The notes: generated by a model from the letters alone, not told the origin. Positions 8,642-17,120 are shown, numbered from the stretch's first letter. The stretch is 64,000 bases of DNA from Inquilinus sp052113205 (GCF_052113205.1 NZ_JBFRCU010000016.1:31695-95694); one strand, 5' to 3'. Made by a program: numbers and translations.

Positions 8642-9019
8642 TCAGGAAATGCGATCCCGAACGACGGCTTTGCAGGGGAGAAGCCTGTGGACCTCGCCGA
8701 GCTCCTGGGCGTGATGGGCGCCCCATTCGATCAGGGAGGCCAGGATGGGCCGCAGGCTCTCGCCGAGCGGCGTGAGCAGGTATTCGATGCCCTGGCCGTC
8801 CTCGGCGCTGGGCTGCCGGCGCACCATCCCATGGTCCTCCAGCGCTCGAAGCTGCTCGATCAACACCTTCTGCGAGATGCCGGCAATGCGCTTCTCCAGC
8901 TCGCAGATGCGTTGCGGGCCATCCGACAGCACGTCGAGGATGACCGCCTTCCAGCGCCCTGAAAGGACGCCCAGCGCGCGCTCGACCGGCAGGCCCGGCA
9001 GTCTCTTGATGATCTTCAT
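8642..9019 (-). CDS. HxlR-family transcriptional regulator
   Basis: A 125-residue winged-helix protein with the HxlR/DUF24 pattern: GRWKAVILDVLSDGPQRICEL, then ISQKVLIEQLRALEDHGMVRR (both seen here in parts) and a wing ending GIEYLLTPLGESL. Members often sense electrophiles or redox state through a cysteine, but the only cysteines are C39-like in the recognition region and one near the C-terminus. It is transcribed divergently from the Old Yellow Enzyme gene with an 84-base gap, so it probably controls that gene and itself. Confidence 0.92.
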   Translation of the reverse strand: MKIIKRLPGLPVERALGVLSGRWKAVILDVLSDGPQRICELEKRIAGISQKVLIEQLRALEDHGMVRRQPSAEDGQGIEYLLTPLGESLRPILASLIEWGAHHAQELGEVHRLLPCKAVVRDRIS

Positions 9020-9103
9020 GGCCGACCACTGACCAAAGCGTGTGTGGATGGGATGGCTGCTGCCGAATACATCTTCGGGCAGGATCTAACCGGAGGAAGA
9101 CCT

Positions 9104-10294
9104 ATGGTTGACCTGTTCGAATCGCAAGTGCTCGGCGCCACCGTCGCGCTGAAGAGCCGCATCGTCATGGCGCCGATGACTCGCACGCGGACGTCCGAGG
9201 ATGACGTCCCGAATGACCTGATGGCGACCTATTACGGCCAGCGGGCCGGGGCCGGCCTGATCGTGACCGAAGCCACCGACGTCGCCCCGTCCAGCAAGGG
9301 CTATGCCCTGACGCCCGGCATCCACACGGACGCCCAGCGGCAGGGCTGGCGCCTGGTGACCGATGAAGTCCACCGCCAGGGCGGCACGATCTTCATGCAG
9401 ATCTGGCATGTCGGCCGGATGGCCCATCCGTCGCTCATGCCGGATGGCGAGGCCCCCTGGGGCGTGACCGAGGACAGGGCCGAGCACTCGGACGTGTTCG
9501 CCCATGGCGCGGATGGCAGGCTGGGCTTCATTCGTGCCGGCACGCCGAGGCGCCTCGGCACCGATGACGTCTCGGCCCTGGTCGGCACCTTTGCCCAGGC
9601 TTTCGCCAACGCGCGGCAGGCCGGCTTCGATGGCGTCGAAATCCACGGGGCCAACGGCTATCTGTTCGACCAGTTCATGAACTCGGCGCTCAACACCCGA
9701 ACCGACCGCTACGGCGGCGGCCACGTCGAGGATCGCACGCGCTTCCTGATGGAGGTCGTCGACGCGGCGGTGCGAGAACTGGGCCCGGGGCGGGTCGGCG
9801 TTCGCCTGTCTCCGTTCGGCAAGTACAACTCCATGCCCGCGGACCCTCTCGCCGAAGAAACCCTGCTACATGTCTGCGAGGAACTGGGCCGCCGCAGCGT
9901 CGCATACCTGCATCTGGTCTACCAGCTGATGCCGGCGGGCAACATGGAGAGCAGCGAGTTCAAGGAGCGCCACATCGACCACGCGGTGCTGGCCAGGGTC
10001 CGGGCGGCGTTTCCCGGCACGATCATCTGGTGCGGCGGCTTCACCGACCGCGAGAGCGCCCAGGCGGCGCTCGACACCGGGCTGGTGGACCTGATCGCCT
10101 TCGGCCGGCCATACATCGCCAACCCGGACCTCGCCGAGCGACTCAAGCACGGCTGGCCGCCAGCCGAAGCGGACCCATCGACCTATTACACCCGGCGTGG
10201 CGACGTGGGTTACACGGACTTCCCGGCCTGTTCGACAGCAGCGGCGCACGCGCAGGCTGACCGCGGCGGGTCGAGCCGGCATCCGATGCCCTGA
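9104..10294 (+). CDS. Old Yellow Enzyme family flavin oxidoreductase
   Basis: A 396-residue FMN-dependent ene-reductase. MAPMTRTRT near residue 23 contacts FMN, and the substrate pair H181/N184 with Y186 is in EIHGANGYLFDQF, as in NemA and xenobiotic reductases. These enzymes reduce activated C=C bonds or nitro compounds with NAD(P)H. The ATG at 9104 is preceded by CGGAGGA; an in-frame ATG at 9044 has no such site. Pairing with a divergent HxlR regulator resembles electrophile-inducible nemA-type loci. Confidence 0.94.
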   Translation: MVDLFESQVLGATVALKSRIVMAPMTRTRTSEDDVPNDLMATYYGQRAGAGLIVTEATDVAPSSKGYALTPGIHTDAQRQGWRLVTDEVHRQGGTIFMQIWHVGRMAHPSLMPDGEAPWGVTEDRAEHSDVFAHGADGRLGFIRAGTPRRLGTDDVSALVGTFAQAFANARQAGFDGVEIHGANGYLFDQFMNSALNTRTDRYGGGHVEDRTRFLMEVVDAAVRELGPGRVGVRLSPFGKYNSMPADPLAEETLLHVCEELGRRSVAYLHLVYQLMPAGNMESSEFKERHIDHAVLARVRAAFPGTIIWCGGFTDRESAQAALDTGLVDLIAFGRPYIANPDLAERLKHGWPPAEADPSTYYTRRGDVGYTDFPACSTAAAHAQADRGGSSRHPMP

Positions 10295-10470
10295 GGCGTC
10301 CCGCACACCGGGCCCGGTCAGTCGGTGCGCGGCGGGCGGTCGAAGTTTCGCGGTCGAGTTCGCGATAGGACGGTGCCCGGAATGCGGCACCCCGTTCCGA
10401 CAGAAGCGGTATCCCTTGACCGAGGGATCGGTTCGCCCAAAGTAAGGAAGATCCTTACCGGGACCTCGCG

Positions 10471-10686
10471 ATGATCACCAGCCGATTGACCAGCAAGGCG
10501 CAGACGACGATTCCGCAGCCGATCCGCGCCGCGCTGCGGCTGCGCGACGGCGACGAGATCGCTTATGAGATCGCGAGCGACCACGTGATACTGCGCAAGG
10601 CCAAACCTGCGCCGGCCGACGACCCCTTCCGGACCTTCGAGGAGTGGGAGTCCGAAGCGGACAGGCGGGCCTATGCCAAGCTTTAG
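10471..10686 (+). CDS. AbrB/MazE-type antitoxin
   Basis: A 71-residue SpoVT/AbrB swapped-hairpin protein: SRLTSKAQTTIPQPIRAALRLRDGDEIAYEI is the DNA-binding barrel, seen here as SKAQTTIPQPIRAALRL. The C-terminal half, with FRTFEEWESEADRRAY, resembles the toxin-neutralising tail of MazE/PrlF-type antitoxins. It overlaps the start of the toxin pseudogene at 10673, the normal arrangement for such pairs, but the toxin is broken, so the antitoxin is an orphan. Confidence 0.85.
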   Translation: MITSRLTSKAQTTIPQPIRAALRLRDGDEIAYEIASDHVILRKAKPAPADDPFRTFEEWESEADRRAYAKL

Positions 10687-10990
10687 GCAGGGCGAGGTCG
10701 TCAAGGTCCCGTTCCCCTAGACCGACCGGGCGAGGCGGCGCACGGACTGCTCTGGGTCGCGATGATCACCAGCGCCGAGAACCACGGCTGGCCGGAGGAC
10801 GTGCCGATCACCGATCTTGGCGAGGCCGGCCTGCCGGCGCCGTCCATCATCCGCCCTCCAAGATCGCGACGATTGAGGCCCGCGACGCCGAGCCGATCGG
10901 GACCGTGTCGGCGGAGGTGACCGCCGCCGTCCTGGACCGGATCCTGCGAGCTTGGGCATTGATGGTCCCTGCTCGGTCCCCGACCCAATT
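10673..10990 (+). pseudogene. Degraded MazF/PemK-type toxin
   Basis: The ATG at 10673 starts MPSFRQGEVVKVPFP, the usual beginning of a MazF/PemK endoribonuclease, then hits TAG at 10718. The next section resumes in another frame from about 10741 (HGLLWVAMITSAENHGW), and the C-terminal part (PSKIATIEARDAEPIGTVS) is in a third frame from about 10853. So there is a stop, a deletion of roughly twenty codons that would carry the RPALVV region, and a one-base shift. The toxin cannot be made. It sits directly after its MazE-like partner. Confidence 0.85.
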
Positions 10991-11047
10991 TGGACAGTGT
11001 CACCGCAATTCCGCAGCTCTGGGCAGCCTGGGGTGGCACAAATAGTC

Positions 11048-11323
11048 CTAGCGGAACAACTCGCTATGCGAGCCGATACGGACCAAACTCAGCGTTTGGT
11101 CATCCGGCTTAGCGTATATCATCACCAGATCGGACTTCACGTGGCAATCACGATAACCCTTCCAATCGCCGCCAAGGGCGTGGTCGCGATAGCTCTCGGG
11201 CATCTTGGCGTCGGTCGCTAATAGCTCGATCATCGGGATCAACACATTGTCCAAGGCGGCATCCGTCCGTTTCTCACGCTTGTAGTCGCTCTTGAACTTT
11301 GTGGTGCGTCCAATCGTGCGCAT
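11048..11323 (-). CDS. YafQ-family toxin (RelE superfamily mRNA interferase)
   Basis: A 91-residue protein with the YafQ pattern: DHALGGDWKGYRDCHVKSD and a C-terminal RIGSHSELF; the conserved histidines of these motifs form the catalytic site in YafQ, which cuts mRNA on the ribosome. The ATG at 11323 overlaps the TGA of the upstream gene (TGATG), so the two are translated together. Unusually, the adjacent coupled gene is not a DinJ antitoxin; a DinJ/RelB-like gene lies about 1 kb away at 12345-12719 on the other strand. Confidence 0.9.
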   Translation of the reverse strand: MRTIGRTTKFKSDYKREKRTDAALDNVLIPMIELLATDAKMPESYRDHALGGDWKGYRDCHVKSDLVMIYAKPDDQTLSLVRIGSHSELFR

Positions 11324-11946
11324 CACAGGCCGTCCTTGGCGTCGTCCGCCGGAGGCGGCGGAGCGGGCGTCGCCGTGGCCGTCGCCGGGGTTGTGGGAGC
11401 CGGCGGCGGAGCCGTTTTTGGTGATACTGGATCCCAGGGAACCAACATATCGCTGGCACCGATGTCGAGCGCGGTTTCGACCAGTGCGTTGTAACTCGAC
11501 TCAATGAGTCCTGGAGTCTTGATGTGATGATGCCAGCGCAGGATGTAGTGCGGATTCCAGATGATGGCGTTGCTCATCGGGCCGGACTTGCCAGCCTTGA
11601 TATCAATGAACTCCAGTTCCTGAAGCTTCTTCATCCGAGTCATCCACGTGTGCTCGCCACGCTGCCCCCCAAAGCCAGAGGAGTTGGCCAAATCGCCATG
11701 CTTGTTGAGCACCACGAAGCTGTTATCCCAGGTGTTGCACCAAAGGGTCATATAGGTCGACGAGACCGGTGCCCCCTTTGTCATCTCGTCCATGATCTTG
11801 AGGATCAGCGGGAAGGTTTTCGGGATTGTGGCAAACCCCTTGTAGGCTGTGCGATGCCACAGCCAGGGCAACATTCCCGGCCAATGGAGATCGCGGATCG
11901 CGAGCTGCTTCTTCACAATCGCACTCGCCGCTCTTGTCGTTACCAT
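11323..11946 (-). CDS. Hypothetical protein with a probable winged-helix fold
   Basis: A 207-residue protein of unknown function. Residues 35-150 (GFATIPKTFPLILKIMDEM, then GEHTWMTRMKKLQELEFIDI) look like a winged-helix module of the kind found in replication-initiator-like and regulatory proteins. The tail, after about residue 165, is low-complexity Pro/Ala/Thr. It lies upstream of the YafQ-like toxin with a TGATG overlap. Base composition is lower in GC than the genome. It may regulate the locus or be a third component of the toxin system; neither is shown. Confidence 0.65.
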   Translation of the reverse strand: MVTTRAASAIVKKQLAIRDLHWPGMLPWLWHRTAYKGFATIPKTFPLILKIMDEMTKGAPVSSTYMTLWCNTWDNSFVVLNKHGDLANSSGFGGQRGEHTWMTRMKKLQELEFIDIKAGKSGPMSNAIIWNPHYILRWHHHIKTPGLIESSYNALVETALDIGASDMLVPWDPVSPKTAPPPAPTTPATATATPAPPPPADDAKDGL

Positions 11947-12344
11947 TGTCGGGAAACTCCAAAAATCTGGGCCGATAGCACTGTCACCGCCGATGGGTCA
12001 CAATATGAAGAGAAAATCGTTTTGAAACAATGATTTAGATTTCATCTGGCGTAACTCGAGTTTCGGGCCTGGCGCGATCTCAAACCATTAGGATTCGATG
12101 TTCATCGTAATACATCCGGAAAGATGCAATGGATAATGCAATGGGTTGCCAGTTTATTAAGCGATATCAATAGGTTAATTGTACCCTTAACTGTTCTTCT
12201 CATTCCTCGCTGTGCTTAAATGTGCTGACCGTGCTTCCCGTGCTGCCGGGATGGTCCGGAAGGGGTGGGGGTATTGATCCCGGGAGCGCAAGAGCACATT
12301 AAAGGGTTGTGGCTACAACGTAGCTCATAAACGGAAGTGATCTT
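11947..12344. other. Low-GC divergent intergenic region
   Basis: This 398-base stretch separates the wHTH-yafQ operon from the antitoxin gene on the other strand and must hold both promoters. It is AT-rich compared with the genome. The clear structure in it is a row of short direct repeats at 12212-12244. No coding sequence is visible. Confidence 0.6.
12212..12244. repeat. Four phased GTGCT direct repeats
   Basis: GTGCT occurs at 12212, 12222, 12231 and 12240, each followed by T or G, with spacing of 10, 9 and 9 bases, close to one helical turn. The block lies about 100 bases upstream of the DinJ/RelB-like gene and about 265 bases upstream of the winged-helix gene. Phased repeats of this kind can be operators or iterons; which, if either, is unknown. 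Confidence 0.55.
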
Positions 12345-12719
12345 ATGGCTGCCACCGAAGTCGTTCGTGCTCGGGTTGATTCCAATCTCAAGAAGGAGGC
12401 TAGCGCCGTCCTTTCTGGGATGGGCCTCTCTGTGTCCGATGCGATCCGGATGATGCTAGTCCGCGTTGCGGCAGAGCGCGCGCTGCCTTTCGCGGTTCGC
12501 GAACCCAATCGCGAAACCCAGGCCAGTATGCGTGCTGCGGAGAGGGGCGAGATAGCACACTTCAGCAACGTGTCCGCGCTTATGGCTGATTTGAACGAAG
12601 AGGACGACGAACCGCCGGCAAAACCCACTCCAAAAAAGGAGGCGCCGGAGCGACTTGCAGGAGCGACCAAGAGTGCCCGCAAGTCGATGGGCCGGCCCGC
12701 TTCTCATGCTCGGCGCTAG
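12345..12719 (+). CDS. RelB/DinJ-family antitoxin with a long C-terminal tail
   Basis: A 124-residue protein. The first ~50 residues (RARVDSNLKKEASAVLSGMG, LSVSDAIRMMLVRVA) form the ribbon-helix-helix of RelB/DinJ antitoxins, which bind DNA and neutralise a YafQ/RelE toxin. After about residue 85 comes an atypical lysine/proline/arginine-rich extension; DinJ proteins are normally 85-90 residues. No toxin gene follows it. The most likely partner is the YafQ-like toxin at 11048-11323, transcribed away from it. The start has GGAAGTGA ten bases upstream. Confidence 0.8.
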   Translation: MAATEVVRARVDSNLKKEASAVLSGMGLSVSDAIRMMLVRVAAERALPFAVREPNRETQASMRAAERGEIAHFSNVSALMADLNEEDDEPPAKPTPKKEAPERLAGATKSARKSMGRPASHARR

Positions 12720-13004
12720 CTAGAAGGATAAGCCGATCCGACGATCAGGTCGGCAAGCAGTATGCTGCGGATCACCGCGGCGAGGCATTCGCCTGCGAGC
12801 TCGCTCGGAGAGTCAGAGAAAGGAACATTTGAAAATCGAATCGAATCAAGGAGTTATCTAAGTATTTGATTCTGCTTTAGAATCTTGACTATCCATAATC
12901 TAGGAGCTACAATTTTCTTTGGTAGGCAACGCTGGAATCACCCCAAGTCGCCAATTCGCGGTGGCAGCCTTCCAGCAATGGGAGGTGGTACAGGGGCCGG
13001 GGGC
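12720..13004. other. AT-rich intergenic stretch
   Basis: This 285-base gap separates the convergent ends of the antitoxin and DUF3800 genes. I see no RNA gene, strong terminator or coding sequence in it. Confidence 0.5.
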
Positions 13005-13850
13005 CTACCACCCTTTCTGCAAGAAGCCGCAGTGCTCGAAAATGGGGCGTTGCTCTAGGGCCAGTTGCATTTCCCAGAGATCCGGCATCGTTTTGATACC
13101 GTAACCCATAATTCTACGATACCGGTCGCGCGCCATCCGAGGTCTAAGCAACTTTGCATATATCGGATCGCATTCTGCCGGCCTGTTTCTCTCGACGGCC
13201 TGAAAGAACGCGCCGGCTACGACATCAGCAAGTTGCAATCCTGCTCGCGCCTTGTGGTCCAATACAAATATTTCGTCAAAATCTATAACTGGCCAGTAGA
13301 TATCACCCGTATCTATAACTAGCCTACCAGTACGGCTTTGCAAATATAATTTTTGTAAGTAATTATGAAAATCGATATATCTCATCCCACCTCTTCTTGA
13401 GAATACGATTCGAAGTTTTTGAGAACCTTTTTTTTCAGCAGGAACATGCCGATCGCAAAAATCCGTCACCCTCTCTAGCAAAAGCCGGCACATCCACCAA
13501 TATAGCCAGGACTTATTTCCATCATCCAATTTACTGTTTTTATACTTTCTTATATTTTTCTTGTTCGACATAACCACAAAAAATCGACAGTCTTTAGAAG
13601 AAATAACCTCACAGGCTATTAGTTTCTTTGCCGAAATTAGATCGGCAAAATGCAGATGCGAAGATTGAACGTTCTTAAATTTGGATAAAATCTCCCTCAC
13701 CCAACTCAGAGTCTTGGTATCATTTTCGACTCTAACTAGAAAACATGAAATAACTAGCCATTCACTAGCGCCGTTGGCGTCGAATGGTTTGATTTTATCA
13801 ATTCCGGTATCTCCGGATTCGTCAATATATGTTACAAATTTAACGACCAT
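13005..13850 (-). CDS. DUF3800 domain protein
   Basis: A 281-residue protein beginning MVVKFVTYIDESGDTG; the YIDESGD motif marks DUF3800, a family with a predicted RNase-H-like fold often found in phages, islands and defence loci. A late conserved acidic/helical section, DHKARAGLQLADVVAGAFF, matches the family's ARxxxGLQLADxVAG signature. Activity has not been established for most members. The gene is far lower in GC than its surroundings, indicating transfer. It starts eight bases after the Cas2-like gene ends, so the two form an operon. Confidence 0.85.
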   Translation of the reverse strand: MVVKFVTYIDESGDTGIDKIKPFDANGASEWLVISCFLVRVENDTKTLSWVREILSKFKNVQSSHLHFADLISAKKLIACEVISSKDCRFFVVMSNKKNIRKYKNSKLDDGNKSWLYWWMCRLLLERVTDFCDRHVPAEKKGSQKLRIVFSRRGGMRYIDFHNYLQKLYLQSRTGRLVIDTGDIYWPVIDFDEIFVLDHKARAGLQLADVVAGAFFQAVERNRPAECDPIYAKLLRPRMARDRYRRIMGYGIKTMPDLWEMQLALEQRPIFEHCGFLQKGW

Positions 13851-13858
13851 GGCAATAT

Positions 13859-14140
13859 CTACTTATTCCAGCTATCCAGAATGAAATCCGACACTTCCTT
13901 TGATACATTCTGCCAAGCAGCACTATTGTCGCTAGCGTTAACCACATAGACGGTGTCACTCGAATCCATCACAGCCCACAAAAAATCACACGCTTGTTTG
14001 GCAGTATAATTCGATCTAACATACCAATATGATTTATGTATCTTTGCCCAATCACCGAGAGATTTGATTTTTTCAATTACCTTCTCGTAATCCTGTCCCG
14101 GACTATAAAGGTCATATGAAATATGGAGATTGTTAGCCAT
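13859..14140 (-). CDS. Small Cas2/VapD-fold-like protein
   Basis: A 93-residue protein. NLHISYDLYSPGQDYEKVIEKI at the start (seen as ISYDLYSPGQDY) and SSDTVYVVNASDNSAAW near the end give the beta-alpha-beta ferredoxin-like pattern of a group sometimes labelled 'SinR family' or Cas2-like. These resemble the Cas2/VapD nuclease fold but occur outside CRISPR loci. The ATG at 14140 has GAGG five bases upstream. No cas1 or repeat array is nearby. It is the first gene of an AT-rich two-gene operon with DUF3800. Function unknown; an RNase or toxin role is conceivable. Confidence 0.7.
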   Translation of the reverse strand: MANNLHISYDLYSPGQDYEKVIEKIKSLGDWAKIHKSYWYVRSNYTAKQACDFLWAVMDSSDTVYVVNASDNSAAWQNVSKEVSDFILDSWNK

Positions 14141-14241
14141 AATCACCTCATTCAATAGGCATTCGAAAAATTGCCGCCGATCGCAAAATATAAACAGTAT
14201 TCGGATTTTGGTATAGATCTGTCGGCTGAAGGTTTGTTATC

Positions 14242-15855
14242 TCACCCCTCCAGCCACGTATCCGCCCAGGACGACGTCGCCCATCTCGGATTGGTCGCGA
14301 TGTTGTGCAGGCGCCGGCTGGCGACGGTGATGAAGGTGAACTCCGCCGCCACGATCAGCGGCAGCTGGTCCGACGCCCGCACCTGGAACTGCTGGTACAG
14401 GTCGATGCGCTTGGCGCGGTCGAGCTGTACCGCCGCCCGGTCGATCAGGTCGTTCATCGCCGGGTCGTCATAGCCGTACTGGTTCGAGAACGGCACGCCC
14501 GCCGGCAGGCCGCCGCGGTACAGGATGGTGGTCGAGATCGCCGGGTCGTTGCGGTAGACCGGCGAGCCGATCGCCAGGTCGAAGGCATGGTCGGTGTAGA
14601 CCGCCTTGGTGTGGCCGGCCGCGTCGTTGGTCACCAGCGTCGCGTCGATGCCCACCGCCTGCAGCGCCTGGCGGAGGTAGTCGCCCATCTGGCGGGTCTG
14701 CTCGAACCACGGCGCCGGCAGCAGGCGCAGGGCGAAGCGGGTGCCGCCGTCCTGGCGCGGATAGCCGGCCTGGTCCAGCAGGGCCTCGGCCTTCTTCGGG
14801 TCGAAGGCGTAGGCGGGGACATCCGGCGTGTAGAAGGGCACGCCGGTCTTCGGCACCGGGCCGGTGGCCGCGTCGGCATAGCCGCGGAAGATGGTGCCGA
14901 CCACATAGTCCCGGTCGATCGCATGGGCGATGGCGCGGCGGACGCGGACGTCCTGCAGCTCCTTGCGGCGGTGGTTGATCTCGACCGTCAGCTGGTAGGT
15001 GATGCCCTCATAGCCCTTGCGCACCACCGCGAGCTCCGGCAGGCCCTTCAGCCGCTCCAGCTCCTCCAGCGGCACGGCGGAGAAGGCGGAGAGCTGGATC
15101 TCCCCCGCCTCATGCGCCGCGACGATGGCGCCGCGGTCCGGCAGCACGCGGTAGACGATGCGGTCGAGCCAGGGCAGGCCGCCCGGGGCCCAGTAGGTCG
15201 GGTTCCGCTCCAGCAGGTAGTATTCGCCCGGCTTGTGCTCGCCGTAGCGGAAGGGGCCGGTGCCGACCAGCTGCTGGTTGTGCGGGTTGGTGTCGATGTC
15301 GACGCCCTCGTAGAGGTGCTTCGGCACCACGGCGGTCAGGGCCGGCAGGGCGTTCTCGACCAGCTGCAGCGGGATCGGCGTGGCGAAGCGGAGCACGGCG
15401 GTGCGGTCGTCCGGCGTGTCCACGCCTGCCAGGTCCTTGAACACCACCCGGCCGAGATTCTGCCGCTTGCTCCACAGCTCCGTCGCCGAGAAGGCGACGT
15501 CGGCCGAGGTGAAGGGCTTGCCGTCATGCCAGGTGACGCCGTCGCGCAGGGCGAAGGTGACGGACTTGCCGTCGGCGCTGCCCTGCCAGGCGGTGGCCAG
15601 CAGCGGGGTCAGCTTGCCGTCGGTGGCCATCTCGGCCAGCGGCTCGACCACCTTGCTGGCGACGTAGAACACGCCGTTGGAGGCGACCAGGGCCGGGTTG
15701 AGGTTGCGCGGCTCGGTGTCGGCCGCGACGGTCAGGGTGCCGCCCTTGACCGGATCCTGCGCCCAGGCCCGGCGGGGCCGCACCATCGACAGCATCGCGG
15801 TGGCGCCGACGCCGGACAGGAGGGCACGACGGGACAGCGGGAACCGGGGGGACAT
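14242..15855 (-). CDS. ABC transporter substrate-binding protein, family 5 (peptide/opine type)
   Basis: A 537-residue periplasmic protein. The N-terminus has SRRALLSGVGATAMLS, a Tat-like twin-arginine signal ending at AWAQDP. The mature part shows the family 5 pattern: GGTLTVAADTEPRNLNP, ALRDGVTWHDGKPFTSADV (in shorter form VTWHDGKPFTSADV), then VGTGPFRYGEHKPG. It captures peptides, opines or similar solutes for a DppBCDF-type transporter. No permease is next to it; the transporter at 1783-5507, which lacks a binding protein, could be its partner, but that is inference. Confidence 0.92.
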   Translation of the reverse strand: MSPRFPLSRRALLSGVGATAMLSMVRPRRAWAQDPVKGGTLTVAADTEPRNLNPALVASNGVFYVASKVVEPLAEMATDGKLTPLLATAWQGSADGKSVTFALRDGVTWHDGKPFTSADVAFSATELWSKRQNLGRVVFKDLAGVDTPDDRTAVLRFATPIPLQLVENALPALTAVVPKHLYEGVDIDTNPHNQQLVGTGPFRYGEHKPGEYYLLERNPTYWAPGGLPWLDRIVYRVLPDRGAIVAAHEAGEIQLSAFSAVPLEELERLKGLPELAVVRKGYEGITYQLTVEINHRRKELQDVRVRRAIAHAIDRDYVVGTIFRGYADAATGPVPKTGVPFYTPDVPAYAFDPKKAEALLDQAGYPRQDGGTRFALRLLPAPWFEQTRQMGDYLRQALQAVGIDATLVTNDAAGHTKAVYTDHAFDLAIGSPVYRNDPAISTTILYRGGLPAGVPFSNQYGYDDPAMNDLIDRAAVQLDRAKRIDLYQQFQVRASDQLPLIVAAEFTFITVASRRLHNIATNPRWATSSWADTWLEG

Positions 15856-16209
15856 GGCGGACCTCGAGGCAAGGAGTCGGTCCAGTCTAGCCCAGCGCGG
15901 CGGCCCCACAAGGTAGAATCGGCCGAATAAACGACAAGTTGTCGTGAATTCGTAGCTGGCGCGCCGGCGGGTCGGGGCGATCGCGTGAAAGCAGTGCGAC
16001 GTCGACAGCCTTGCATTGCCTCTCCCGCCTGGCGGGAGAGGTAATCTGCGCCCTATCCGCCACCGGAGACGCTTCAAGCGATTGCCCTGGCCGGCGGGAC
16101 GCCGAGGATTGCGCCGGCCGCCGCCGCCATGCCACAACGGGGGCCAGCCCACAGGCCGGCGGTCGAGGCCCAGCCCTCCCGCCCGGGCCGGAACCAGGAG
16201 GAGACCGGG
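15856..16209. other. Intergenic region with a solo family B hairpin
   Basis: This 354-base gap holds the promoters of the divergent binding-protein and aldolase genes. Its one recognisable structure is the 25-base hairpin GCCTCTCCCGCC/GGCGGGAGAGG at 16018-16042, a single end of a family B repeat. No gene is seen. Confidence 0.6.
16018..16042. repeat. Solo end of repeat family B
   Basis: GCCTCTCCCGCCTGGCGGGA followed by GAGGT, matching one terminal hairpin of the full elements elsewhere in the window. The other end is absent. Confidence 0.8.
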
Positions 16210-17106
16210 ATGTCCCAGGACGCGATGGCGGCGCAGATGTCGGAGAAGCCGGGATTCATCGCCGCGCTGGACCAGAGCGGCGGGTCGACCCCCGGCGCGC
16301 TGCGGCTGTACGGCATCCCGGACAGCGCCTACAGCGGCGACGACGAGATGTTCCGGCTGATGCATGAGATGCGGGTGCGGATCATGACCGCGCCGGCCTT
16401 CACCGGCGACAAGGTGATCGGCGCGATCCTGTTCGAGAAGACCATGGACGGCCAGGCCGAGGGTAAGCCGGTGCCGACCTTCCTGTGGCAGGAGCGGGGC
16501 GTGGTGCCGTTCCTGAAGGTCGACAAGGGACTGCACCCGGAGGCCGACGGCGTCAGCCTGATGAAGCCGATCCCGGGGCTGGACGCGCTGCTGGAGCGGG
16601 CCAGGGCGCTGGGCGTCTACGGCACCAAGGCGCGCTCGGTCGCCAACCTGGCGTCGCAGAGCGGCATCGCCGCGCTGGTGGCGCAGCAGTTCGAGCTGGG
16701 GGCGCAGATCTCCGCCCACGGGCTGATGCCGATCCTGGAGCCGGAGGTGCTGATCAAGAGCCCCGACAAGGCCGGGGCCGAGCGGATCCTGCGGGAAGAG
16801 ATCCTGAAGGGGCTGGACACGCTGCCGGCCGGGCAGCAGGTGATGCTGAAGCTGACCATCCCGGAGGAGCCGGGCTTCTATGCCGGGCTGATCGCGCACA
16901 AGGCGGTGGCCCGGGTGGTCGCCCTGTCCGGCGGCTACACCCGCGCCGACGCCTGCCGCCGCCTGGCCGCCAACCCCGGCATGATCGCCAGCTTCTCGCG
17001 CGCTCTGGTCGAGGAGTTGAAGCGCGACATGAGCGATGCGGAGTTCAACGCGGCGCTGGCGAAGGCGGTGGACGAGATCTATCGGGCGTCGACGGCGCAG
17101 GGGTAA
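16210..17106 (+). CDS. Fructose-bisphosphate aldolase, class I
   Basis: A 298-residue enzyme of the bacterial class I type. GFIAALDQSGGSTPGALR at residues 14-31 is the family N-terminal phosphate-binding section, and VMLKLTIPEEPGFY contains the conserved lysine expected to form the Schiff base. It splits fructose 1,6-bisphosphate into glyceraldehyde 3-phosphate and dihydroxyacetone phosphate without metal. The ATG at 16210 follows AGGAGGAGACCGGG. The gene stands alone and ends close to a family C repeat. Confidence 0.93.
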   Translation: MSQDAMAAQMSEKPGFIAALDQSGGSTPGALRLYGIPDSAYSGDDEMFRLMHEMRVRIMTAPAFTGDKVIGAILFEKTMDGQAEGKPVPTFLWQERGVVPFLKVDKGLHPEADGVSLMKPIPGLDALLERARALGVYGTKARSVANLASQSGIAALVAQQFELGAQISAHGLMPILEPEVLIKSPDKAGAERILREEILKGLDTLPAGQQVMLKLTIPEEPGFYAGLIAHKAVARVVALSGGYTRADACRRLAANPGMIASFSRALVEELKRDMSDAEFNAALAKAVDEIYRASTAQG

Positions 17107-17120
17107 GGGCCGCCCCCACA

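Noticed and set aside
13859..14140. A CRISPR locus around the Cas2-like gene
   Set aside because: No cas1, no other cas genes and no repeat-spacer array. Stand-alone Cas2-fold proteins are common.
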